Source: an uncultured Flavobacteriales bacterium
GTDB lineage: Bacteria > Bacteroidota > Bacteroidia > Flavobacteriales_D > Sanyastnellaceae
NCBI GenBank assembly: GCA_938074325.1
Contig: CALJFZ010000011.1
Coordinates: 61,161 to 125,160 of the forward strand
DNA length: 64,000 nucleotides
Direction of reading: 5' to 3'
Position 1 is the stretch's first letter; the number at the start of each line of letters is the position of its first letter. Shown here piece after piece: positions 56,104 to 64,000 of this stretch. The notes beneath the pieces are model-generated. The model saw nothing but the letters and a program-made list of their open reading frames with translations. It made no database searches and had not been told where the DNA came from. The position numbers and the translations under genes were made by a program.

Positions 56104-58389
56104 TCAATTTACATTCCACCGCAGCCCAAAAAACACGCGGAGCCCTTGGTTCGGTCCGTAGACATAGGACGGGTCGAATGCCAAAACCCCAGGCTCAGGG
56201 TTCGTGCCAAAGGGGTCGAAGGTATTGCCCATGTAGGAGACGCCCGCTGGTAGGTTATTCCACGGGGTCCAATTCAAGAGGTTCTTGGCACCGGCATAGG
56301 CTTCGATGTGGTCTCCAAATCCTTTGGTGACCTGTACGTTTTGAATGCTGTACCATGGAGACTGGGCGGGCCGAGGATCGGTGAAATTGTCATCTGATAG
56401 GGTGGGCAATTCCATGGGGCTGTAGACGTTGCCGGTGTAATCTACGCGCAAGTCATGCTCGGAGAACGTGTAACCAATGGACCACGTGCCAGAGAATTGT
56501 TCGGTTAACTCTTGACGCTGCCGATTTCCATCTTGTTCGGAAAAAACATGCATGGCGGTCACACCTGCGAGCATTTTGAAACCGTTTTTCAGCACATCGA
56601 TGTTCAACGACACCCCTTGAGAAACCGCATATCCGCCCAGGTTGGCGTATCGAATTTGACGCGGATCAGCGTCGTAATCAGGAATGATTTTGTTATCGAA
56701 ATGGGTGTAAAAGGCGGTCGCGTCAATTCCGATGATCGCTTGGTTACGGGTGTAAATGCGGCGCACGTAATTGACATTGCAATTGACCGAGGTTTCCGGT
56801 CGAAGGTCCTCCGCGATGATCACTTCCCGCACGCCAGAGAGGGCAGCGTGGTCTTCCGTGAACACGTTGGCAACGCGGTAGCCAGTCCCGAAGGAGAACC
56901 GCAACGTATGACCCTTGTCCAAAGAATTCCATTTGTAATTCAGCCGTGGGGTGAAGATGTTGCCATGAAGGGAATTGCGGTCGTACCGCATGCCCACGAG
57001 CAACTTGCTCTGTGGCGAGAAGGAAAACTCATCTTGGATAAAGAAGCCGGGCAGGGAAGTGCGTGTGGGTTGGTTGATGGCGTTGACGCTGTCCGGGGAT
57101 GCTGTCGCCGGGGTGTTGTCGTCGTAGTAGGTGTAGCGCAGGGTCAATCCAGCCAATAGCGCATGCCCCGAGGCCAAGTCCTTGTTCCAAACAAGCTGCC
57201 CGAAGCCGATGCGTTGGTCTGCAAGAAATCGGGTGTCGCCGTATACCGAGTTTTGATGGTGCCCGTTGGCACTGAATTGAAACTGCAGGTCCTCGTCAAA
57301 TGGCAATTCGTAGGCACCGAAAAGCTCCCACCGGTCGGTGTAAATGCTCTCCCCGTAGACGTCGGTACCGCCGCGGTGGAGGTCCTCATCCCAGTCGAGT
57401 TGACCGCCGAATCGGTCCTCATGCACAAGCCTTCCCGCTAGGGTGAAAAGCCGATTGTCCTTGCGCAAGAAGTTCCACTTGTTGAAGAGGGAGATGCGGT
57501 CTTGCAGCGTCATGTCCGTGAACCCATCTCCGTCCTTGTCCACGCGCTGGCCAAAGTGAAAGGCATTTACGCCCACAAACGTCTCCGCCTTGGCGCCAAC
57601 CTGAACCTTCATGGCTGCATCTGCATTTACTTCCCCCCAGGAAGTGCCGAAAACATCGATGGCAACCTTTGGGGCGTTGGTAGGGGTTTTGGTAATGATG
57701 TTGATCAACCCACCCACTGCTTCTGAGCCGTACAATGTGCTCGCCGGACCTTTCACGATTTCAACGCGTTCAATGAGCGAGGCGGGGATGCCGTTGAGCC
57801 CGTAGACGGTGGACAGCCCGCTGACGATCGGCATGCCGTCGATGAGGACCATGGTGTACGGGCCTTCGAGGCCGTTGATGTGGATGTCCCCTGTGTTGCA
57901 TACGGAGCAATTGATTTGCGGGCGCACGCCGTTGACGGTTTGAAGCGCAGCATACACAGAAGGCGTGGGGTTGGCCTTGAAGAATTTGGGACTGTAAACT
58001 TCAACGGGAACGGCGCTTTCCAGTTTGCTTACCTCCTTCATGGTTCCGGATACCACCACTTCTCCCACGAGGGTCATGTCTTCCTCCAGATGGAAGTCGA
58101 CTTGATTCACTCCCTCAGCGCGGACGGTTATGGTCCGTCGCTGCGGAACGTATCCCACAGCGGATGCCACCACTACGCATGCGCCGGGCTGGCCCCCCGA
58201 AATTTTAAATTTTCCCTCTGCATCGGTTGCGCTTCCAAGGTTGCTGCCTTCGATGTAAACAGTTGCGGAAAAACCTAGCGGACTGCCGTGATGCGTCACC
58301 GTCCCCTCCAGAATTCCCTGTCCGCGGATGAAACAGAAAGCGAGGAGAAAAGTCAGTGCGAGGGGAAGGGAGCGGAGAGGCTTTGGCAC
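56104..58389 (-). CDS. TonB-dependent receptor with carboxypeptidase-like regulatory N-terminal domain
   Basis: LEGTVTHHGSPLGFSATVYIEGSNLGSATDAEGKFKI, plug IERVEIVKGPASTLYGSEAVGGLINIITK. Confidence 0.93.
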   Translation of the reverse strand: MPKPLRSLPLALTFLLAFCFIRGQGILEGTVTHHGSPLGFSATVYIEGSNLGSATDAEGKFKISGGQPGACVVVASAVGYVPQRRTITVRAEGVNQVDFHLEEDMTLVGEVVVSGTMKEVSKLESAVPVEVYSPKFFKANPTPSVYAALQTVNGVRPQINCSVCNTGDIHINGLEGPYTMVLIDGMPIVSGLSTVYGLNGIPASLIERVEIVKGPASTLYGSEAVGGLINIITKTPTNAPKVAIDVFGTSWGEVNADAAMKVQVGAKAETFVGVNAFHFGQRVDKDGDGFTDMTLQDRISLFNKWNFLRKDNRLFTLAGRLVHEDRFGGQLDWDEDLHRGGTDVYGESIYTDRWELFGAYELPFDEDLQFQFSANGHHQNSVYGDTRFLADQRIGFGQLVWNKDLASGHALLAGLTLRYTYYDDNTPATASPDSVNAINQPTRTSLPGFFIQDEFSFSPQSKLLVGMRYDRNSLHGNIFTPRLNYKWNSLDKGHTLRFSFGTGYRVANVFTEDHAALSGVREVIIAEDLRPETSVNCNVNYVRRIYTRNQAIIGIDATAFYTHFDNKIIPDYDADPRQIRYANLGGYAVSQGVSLNIDVLKNGFKMLAGVTAMHVFSEQDGNRQRQELTEQFSGTWSIGYTFSEHDLRVDYTGNVYSPMELPTLSDDNFTDPRPAQSPWYSIQNVQVTKGFGDHIEAYAGAKNLLNWTPWNNLPAGVSYMGNTFDPFGTNPEPGVLAFDPSYVYGPNQGLRVFFGLRWNVN

Positions 58390-58435
58390 GATGAGACAAA
58401 ATTAAGCTGTGAACGACTACATGGAGGCCGAGAAG

Positions 58436-58452
58436 TTTCCGAAAATTGGAAA
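58436..58452. promoter_or_regulatory. Candidate operator TTTCC-N7-GGAAA between divergent TonB receptor and His-rich gene
   Basis: TTTCCGAAAATTGGAAA, midway between two outward-facing -7 boxes (58397-58404 minus, 58473-58480 plus). Confidence 0.4.
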
Positions 58453-58484
58453 GTTGAAACGTTTTCTCACTCTACCTTTGCGGT

Positions 58485-58883
58485 GTGAAAAGTGGCCCTA
58501 CAAGCACCCAGCGAAATGCGTTTTTTGCCAGCACACTGTTGTGCGTTTGGGCGCTGGTCCTCGGACTGGAGGTGCACCACCAATTCGGTCACGTCATCTC
58601 AGGATGCACCCATCACCATCACCACGGACAAACTGAGCATCACCACCACGGCTGCAAGGAGTGGGGCGGTAGTCATGCCCAGGACCAATGGCGAAGTCAT
58701 GAGCACATGTGCACGCTGTGTGAATGGGATTTCTCGCCCTTATCTGCACCGACCAAAACGACTTGGGATAAGCAAGTTGTGCACCATGCAGTGCAGCCTT
58801 TGCTGGGCTGGACGCGAGCAGGTTTTGTCACCACAACGTGGCAGGCTGATTGGAGCCGCAGGGGGCCGCCGGAAAGCGCTTAA
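58485..58883 (+). CDS. His-rich exported protein
   Basis: GTG start; hydrophobic N-terminus; CTHHHHHGQTEHHHHGC and HEHMCTLCEWDFSP. Confidence 0.72.
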   Translation: MKSGPTSTQRNAFFASTLLCVWALVLGLEVHHQFGHVISGCTHHHHHGQTEHHHHGCKEWGGSHAQDQWRSHEHMCTLCEWDFSPLSAPTKTTWDKQVVHHAVQPLLGWTRAGFVTTTWQADWSRRGPPESA

Positions 58884-58925
58884 CGCCTTTCTTATTCTCC
58901 CCCTCCACAGACTCAAACCAATCAA

Positions 58926-61259
58926 ATGGCAATTCTGCCGCTGTTGGCGTGGGAAAACGGGTTCTTACAACGAAAAGCATTCTGTCTTCTCGTCGCACTT
59001 CTCGCTGGGCTCATTGGGTCCTTGGGAGTGGTGCGTGCGCAGTCAGAGGTGTTGACGACCGTCGAAGGCCACGTTCTCCACGCGACGAACCATACCAAGT
59101 TGCCCGGCGTTCTCGTCGTCGCGCATCCCTGTGGCACCCCAACTTCGACGGATGCTTCGGGAGCGTTTCGCGTGTCCTGTCCTCACGGGATTGATTCCAT
59201 TGTCGTGACTTGCATCGGGTATGCTTCGCAAGTTGTGGCGGCTGCCGATGATCACGTCGATGTGTGGTTGGAGGAATTGCAAGTGAATTTGGACAAGGCC
59301 CTTGTCACGGCTGCCCGCACGCTAGAACAAGAGCGCCAGCAACTTCGGTCAGGCGACCTGATGGCCGCATTGGACGCGACGCCAGGGCTGCAAAGTTTGG
59401 ACTTGGGTGGAGGGATGATCCAGCCGGTGATTCGCGGATTGTTCGGTTCGCGGGTGGCTGTGCTTGAGAACGGTGTCCCTCAGCAAGGCGGACGTTGGGG
59501 CAGTGACCACGGCATTTTGGTCGCCCCTGAGCTTCAAGTCGCGAATGCTTGGGTGGCTGGAGGCGGGCACGCTTGGATGGGACCTAATGCTATGGGAGGG
59601 GGATTGCGTTTTGAGTCGCCGTCCTTGTTGAACACGAAAGGCGTCTCCACACGGTTTGGAATGACTGCGCGGATTGGAAATCCGAAAGGCGCACTGCACG
59701 TACTGCATGCTGATAGTCGCAGGGACCGCCACTGGCACCTGGGGCTCTCCGCATCACAGTTTGGCGCCAACCAAGTTCCTCAACGTACGTTCACTTACAT
59801 CGGTCGTACGTACCAACTTGAGACTGGAGAATTACCAAACACGGGCGGTAGGGCAGTTCATGCCGTCGCTGGACTTGGGCGCCGCTTGAGCAGTGGTTGG
59901 TTGGTGTCTTGGACTGCGCGGGCGTCGGATGTCAACCAAGGACTCTTCCCGGGCATCATCGGCATCCCGATGCAAGGGGATTTAGCCCCCAATGCCAATC
60001 CATTTGATGTGCGGTTGCCGAATCAACATGCCTCTCGGGTACAAACCGTTTTGGAAGGAAGGAAGCAAAACAACGAAACGGGCGAATTGTGGGCCGTGAA
60101 GGCCGCTGCATCTTGGAACCGTCGGTTGGAACATGCCCCTCCGCATGCGCATGGATGGGGGCCGGTGCCGGAGTCCGATTTGAGCCTGTCCCTGACAGAG
60201 TGGACGTCATTCACAGAAGTCCGCAGAATGGGCGCTCATCGCTCCTTTGGTTTTCAGTCTGAAACCCAATCTGTTCAGACAGACGGCTGGGAGTTTTTAA
60301 TCCCCAACCACCAACGGTTCCGCATGTCCGCCATCGGCGAACAGGCATTGCGCCGGTCAACGCTTTCAGTTCGACTGGACGCGGTGCATTCCGTTCAAGA
60401 AGCCTATGATGAACCGCTGTATAACTCACTGGGCGAGGTGGTAGGCGTGGATGTGCGAGCGGAAGCATTGAAGCGCACGGTGCCGGGTGGCATGGTGACG
60501 TGGCAACGTCCTTTTCGCTCAGTTGAAAGGAACCTCCGCGGGACCACCACAATGGCGCTACACGGCCGCGTTCCAAGCAACCAAGAGTGGGGCGCAAACG
60601 GCATTCACCACGGAACGTTCCGCTTTGAGCAGGGCAATCCGGATTTGAATACGGAATGGACCTTGGAGGGCCGAGGTAAGCTATCAAAGGGAGCGGTGGA
60701 CGAGGGATGGGCATGGGCTGCCGACGGCTTCATCGCTTTGCACCGAGGCTTCATTTCCCTAACGCCCAGTGCTCGGTTTGCGCCCATTTCGCATGCGGGA
60801 CTGATTTACCGCTTCGAAGCCAACGATGCCTTCCGCACGGGAATGGAAGCCTCCATCAGCCGCAACCTGAAATCCCAAACGTGGAAGGCCGAGGGCGCGG
60901 TCATTGGACAATGGGACCTGCTCACAGGGTTGGGACTCCCATTCACGCCGCCGCCTCAGTTGACTTTATCATGGGAGGGCCGGAACACGAAAGGTACGGG
61001 GCTGACGCTGTCAACCCGTGCCGTGGCGCCGGCGATCCTCACAGCCCGCAACGAACTGTCGACCGATGGGGCGTTCTTGGCTGATTGTGTACTTCGTCAA
61101 ACCAACCGCTTAGGCCAGTGGACACTCAAGGTTCACAACGTCTTCAACGCGGCTTGGCTTGATCACATTAGCGCTTACCGTGCTTTGGGTCTCGTGGCCC
61201 AAGGCCGGTGGGTCGAATTGAACTTCAGTGCTACGCTGAAGCACAACACTAAAAATTGA
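58926..61259 (+). CDS. TonB-dependent receptor
   Basis: TTVEGHVLHATNHTKLPGVLVVAHP...TDASGAFRVSC; plug and barrel architecture, about 777 aa. Confidence 0.9.
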   Translation: MAILPLLAWENGFLQRKAFCLLVALLAGLIGSLGVVRAQSEVLTTVEGHVLHATNHTKLPGVLVVAHPCGTPTSTDASGAFRVSCPHGIDSIVVTCIGYASQVVAAADDHVDVWLEELQVNLDKALVTAARTLEQERQQLRSGDLMAALDATPGLQSLDLGGGMIQPVIRGLFGSRVAVLENGVPQQGGRWGSDHGILVAPELQVANAWVAGGGHAWMGPNAMGGGLRFESPSLLNTKGVSTRFGMTARIGNPKGALHVLHADSRRDRHWHLGLSASQFGANQVPQRTFTYIGRTYQLETGELPNTGGRAVHAVAGLGRRLSSGWLVSWTARASDVNQGLFPGIIGIPMQGDLAPNANPFDVRLPNQHASRVQTVLEGRKQNNETGELWAVKAAASWNRRLEHAPPHAHGWGPVPESDLSLSLTEWTSFTEVRRMGAHRSFGFQSETQSVQTDGWEFLIPNHQRFRMSAIGEQALRRSTLSVRLDAVHSVQEAYDEPLYNSLGEVVGVDVRAEALKRTVPGGMVTWQRPFRSVERNLRGTTTMALHGRVPSNQEWGANGIHHGTFRFEQGNPDLNTEWTLEGRGKLSKGAVDEGWAWAADGFIALHRGFISLTPSARFAPISHAGLIYRFEANDAFRTGMEASISRNLKSQTWKAEGAVIGQWDLLTGLGLPFTPPPQLTLSWEGRNTKGTGLTLSTRAVAPAILTARNELSTDGAFLADCVLRQTNRLGQWTLKVHNVFNAAWLDHISAYRALGLVAQGRWVELNFSATLKHNTKN

Positions 61260-61264
61260 AAAAC

Positions 61265-62071
61265 ATGATCACGAAAATTTTCTTGAATGCTGCAGCCGTC
61301 CTCACCGCTGCATCGATTTTGGTTTCCTGTCAAAAAACAGACGAGGAAGCCCCGACCGTATGCACGCCCGAACTCCCCGTCAACAGTATCCTCGCCGAAG
61401 AGATAGAGGTCATGGCCGGCGATCACTTGGACTTGGAGGATGTCTTCTGCGACAACGAAGCCTTGAGTGAAGTGCGGTACGATATTCACAATGCCGCAGG
61501 CCACGCCCACGAGGGTGAGGAGGAAGAAGAGGGGCATGAGCACGGCTTGACCCTTCACAGCGGAACGGACTGGGAAATCTTGGAAACCGTTGCCATTGAC
61601 GGAACCGAAGCGGAAGTCGATTTCCACGTGGATGTGCCTTTGACGGTACGAGGTGAATGGGATGTCGTTGTTTCACTCGTGGATGCCGAAGGCAATGTTT
61701 CTGCGGATGTCATCACCTACCTGCACATTGAGAACGATCACATTCCCGCGTTCAACCTGACCTCTGTAGGTGGCACGGATCCGGACGATTGGCACGGAGA
61801 ACCTGTATGGGCACCCGGCTCATCGATACAAGTGGTCGGAACGGTTTCTGACAGCGATGGGATTGCTACAGCTGTGCTGGAACTCATCGACGAAGCGACC
61901 GAGACGGTGGTGTGGGAAGTGGAGTTAATGCCTGCAAGTGAAGCTGAATTCGCATTCGACGAAACCGTAGAGATTCCAAGCGATCTCGCGGGTGAATGCC
62001 ACTTCGAAATGATCGCCACGGACGGTGCGGGCAACGAAACTGAGACGGGATTCCACGTCGAGGTGGAGTGA
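61265..62071 (+). CDS. DUF4625-like lipoprotein with His/Glu-rich loop
   Basis: ASILVSCQKTDEEAP lipobox; NAAGHAHEGEEEEEGHEHGLTLH; two Ig-like repeats. Confidence 0.78.
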   Translation: MITKIFLNAAAVLTAASILVSCQKTDEEAPTVCTPELPVNSILAEEIEVMAGDHLDLEDVFCDNEALSEVRYDIHNAAGHAHEGEEEEEGHEHGLTLHSGTDWEILETVAIDGTEAEVDFHVDVPLTVRGEWDVVVSLVDAEGNVSADVITYLHIENDHIPAFNLTSVGGTDPDDWHGEPVWAPGSSIQVVGTVSDSDGIATAVLELIDEATETVVWEVELMPASEAEFAFDETVEIPSDLAGECHFEMIATDGAGNETETGFHVEVE

Positions 62072-62092
62072 TATTCGGATTGTACGAAAACG

Positions 62093-62122
62093 AAAAGGGA
62101 GGCATTTGGCCTCCCTTTTTTT
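62093..62122 (+). terminator. Rho-independent terminator
   Basis: AAAAGGGAGGC-ATTTG-GCCTCCCTTTTTTT. Confidence 0.88.
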
Positions 62123-62165
62123 GTTCGTGATGAGCGTATTCAGTGAAGAGGTGGCTGAATCTTGC

Positions 62166-62477
62166 CTATGCTTCTGAGATGACTGATGCATAGGCACCAA
62201 CGTTGTATGCGTTTTGGATACCCTGAGATTTCAAAAAGGCAGCGGCTTGAGCCGAACGACTGCCAGCACGACAGTACAGAAAGTAGCTTTTTGATTTATC
62301 AAGTTCTCCAACATGTTCATGGGCTTCGCCACTGAGCCAATCCCATTGGATTGCATCGGGCCATATTCCGCCAGCACACTCTTCTTTGGTTCGACAATCG
62401 ATGACGATGCCATTGGTTTCGTTGAGTTTGGATTTGAACTCCTGTGGGGTAAGGTCGATTTGGGGGCGAAAAAACAT
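62166..62477 (-). CDS. Rhodanese-like domain protein
   Basis: NGIVIDCRTKEECAGG, YFLYCRAGSRSAQAAAFLKSQG. Confidence 0.9.
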   Translation of the reverse strand: MFFRPQIDLTPQEFKSKLNETNGIVIDCRTKEECAGGIWPDAIQWDWLSGEAHEHVGELDKSKSYFLYCRAGSRSAQAAAFLKSQGIQNAYNVGAYASVISEA

Positions 62478-62560
62478 GCTAGATCATTTAAAGTACAAGA
62501 TGGCGATTTCTTCCTGAGTCAAAAAATCGTTGAAATAGCGCTCAAGCATTAGCTTGCTGT

Positions 62561-62809
62561 ATGCAGCGCAACAATCGAACATCATGGTTCCGCAGCGGGG
62601 CCATCGGGTGCACGCTTATCGGAGCGGGACTATCTGTAACCTTGGATGCCCTCGCACAGCGATTGGGTGGAGCCGATTGGTGGATTTGGGCTACGGAGGG
62701 AACCGCAGGGTTGGTCGTCTTCATGGCTGGATTGGCTTTCTTCGGAGATGCTGTTCGGTACAGGGTCCACATGGACCGCGATGAGGAAGTATCAGGTGGC
62801 CGAAAGTAG
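62561..62809 (+). CDS. Hypothetical small membrane protein
   Basis: 82 aa with two hydrophobic segments. Confidence 0.55.
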   Translation: MQRNNRTSWFRSGAIGCTLIGAGLSVTLDALAQRLGGADWWIWATEGTAGLVVFMAGLAFFGDAVRYRVHMDRDEEVSGGRK

Positions 62810-63034
62810 GCCGTCAATTGCGCTCGCGAGTTGCCAATCTTTGTCCGTGATGATGGAACCCTCATCGTGCGTTGTGAGGCGCAGCTTGACCCGGCAGTAG
62901 GAATTGAATATTTCCGGGTGGTGATTATGGGATTCGGCCAAATCCGCTACTTCGTTCAGAAACGCCATCGCTGCACGGAACGACCTAAAGCGAAATTCAG
63001 CTTCCAGCGCACCTTGTGTTTCGACCCATTCCAT
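62792..63034 (-). CDS. phhB: 4a-hydroxytetrahydrobiopterin dehydratase
   Basis: FRSFRAAMAFLNEVADLAESHNHHPEIFNSYCRVKLRLTTHDEGSIITDKDWQLA. Confidence 0.9.
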   Translation of the reverse strand: MEWVETQGALEAEFRFRSFRAAMAFLNEVADLAESHNHHPEIFNSYCRVKLRLTTHDEGSIITDKDWQLASAIDGLLSAT

Positions 63035-63050
63035 GAAGCGAAACTAGGCG

Positions 63051-63080
63051 AAAAAAAAAGCCCGGCACTGCCGGGCTTTT
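63051..63080 (-). terminator. Rho-independent terminator
   Basis: GCCCGGCA-C-TGCCGGGC stem flanked by an A9 run, giving a T tract on the minus strand. Confidence 0.85.
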
Positions 63081-63099
63081 CAATTTCATCTACGACGGC

Positions 63100-63411
63100 T
63101 TAGTTGATTTCGAAACGGTACGTTTCGCCGCACTCGGTGTTGAAGGTCTCTTCTGAGTCCACACACGCGGAGATCAATGCCATTTTCGCACGTAAATCAT
63201 AGGTGCCCGCATCCGCTGCATACTCCACTGAATCGAGGGGGTTCATTTCCAAGTACAAATCGCCGTTTACTTCGATTTCCGGTGTGCAAACGGTGTTGTT
63301 GACGATGACGATGGTCGCCTTGTCATCGCATTCGAGGATGTCGTCTTGGCATGCAGTCAAGGACAGAATGCCGAGCGCTGTGAGCGCAAAAGGAAGTGCT
63401 TTCAATTTCAT
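63100..63411 (-). CDS. Hypothetical lipoprotein
   Basis: MKLKALPFALTALGILSLTACQDD lipobox. Confidence 0.7.
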   Translation of the reverse strand: MKLKALPFALTALGILSLTACQDDILECDDKATIVIVNNTVCTPEIEVNGDLYLEMNPLDSVEYAADAGTYDLRAKMALISACVDSEETFNTECGETYRFEIN

Positions 63412-63456
63412 GGGTGTTGATTTTTCCGCTGCGAAAGTACACAATACTTCCCAAAG

Positions 63457-63999
63457 TTAGTCTCGGGTGGGAGCGAGGAATCCCAGAGCCGCAAAGGGAA
63501 TCACCGAATCCATTAGGTGGGCCCAAATGTCCGGTGCCTTGAACCAGATGAACTGACTGTATGGATGGTAGGCAAAGGCGATGCATCCAATGACGACCGC
63601 AAGGAGGGCATTGGCCACCCGGCTATCAGCCCCCACTTTTCCAAACAACCAAAACAGTCCAAATGCAATCAGGAGGTTCATGATGAGGCTGCGGAGGAGA
63701 TTGGGGGTCATGTCGCTGGACCACGCTTTGTGGTAGTTCAGGATGGCCCAAGGCTGGCCATCTTGTTCAGCCAAATAAGCCTCCACCTTTGCTGGATCTT
63801 GATAATCTTCTTGCGACAACGTACCCAAGGCATACATGCCTTCTTCGAGTTCGAGTTCCGCCAACCGCTCAAGGATGGGGTCTTGCAGTGGGGTGTGTTC
63901 GGACGCAGAGCCGTGAAGGTTCAACATCGCAAAAGAAAGGAATTGCCAGACGAACAAGATGAGTCCGCCCACAAGGGTGTAAACAATTGGTTTTTTCAT
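63457..63999 (-). CDS. Hypothetical membrane protein
   Basis: 180-aa ORF with hydrophobic segments; start close to window edge. Confidence 0.6.
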   Translation of the reverse strand: MKKPIVYTLVGGLILFVWQFLSFAMLNLHGSASEHTPLQDPILERLAELELEEGMYALGTLSQEDYQDPAKVEAYLAEQDGQPWAILNYHKAWSSDMTPNLLRSLIMNLLIAFGLFWLFGKVGADSRVANALLAVVIGCIAFAYHPYSQFIWFKAPDIWAHLMDSVIPFAALGFLAPTRD

Positions 64000-64000
64000 C

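Noticed and set aside
56099-56111. TAAATTGA-N4-ATG upstream of the thioredoxin-family gene as another leaderless promoter
   Set aside because: The box departs from TAnnTTTG and lies in the 3' end of the TonB receptor gene; could be coincidence, so excluded from the count.
1-64000. CRISPR array, prophage, toxin-antitoxin or restriction/defence system
   Set aside because: No regularly spaced repeats, phage structural genes or recognisable defence proteins; the YwqK-like gene (5802-6902) is a secreted repeat protein despite the common 'antitoxin' label.

Overview
About 64 kb of a GC-rich Bacteroidota (Flavobacteriales-like) chromosome. Gene density is high and nearly everything is housekeeping: rarA, mdh, pckA, rsmE, add, smpB, pyrD, purB, DAHP synthase/chorismate mutase, pcm, fsa, aroK, rlmD, aroQ, a three-tRNA cluster, plus several large T9SS-secreted proteins and two TonB-dependent receptors. 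I see no prophage, IS element, CRISPR array or canonical defence island. The strongest unexplained signal is architectural. Many genes carry a Bacteroidota -7 promoter box (TAnnTTTG, or the variants TAnnTTCG / TAnnTTGC) ending exactly 4 nt before the start codon, so the mRNA is predicted to begin at or within a few nt of the start codon (leaderless). This geometry also leads to a decayed outer-membrane gene whose start codon now reads ATA. That gene is truncated at a scar that also cuts off a convergent SDR/epimerase gene. Other leads are an alkB-TetR module with two palindromic candidate operators and decaying neighbours, a His-rich/TonB/DUF4625 metal-uptake islet, a RimK-type ligase fused to a protease-like domain, a dockerin-like Cys-rich protein, and a 1216-aa hydrolase/beta-helix T9SS protein. 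All calls come from reading the sequence and ORF translations; no database searches were run.
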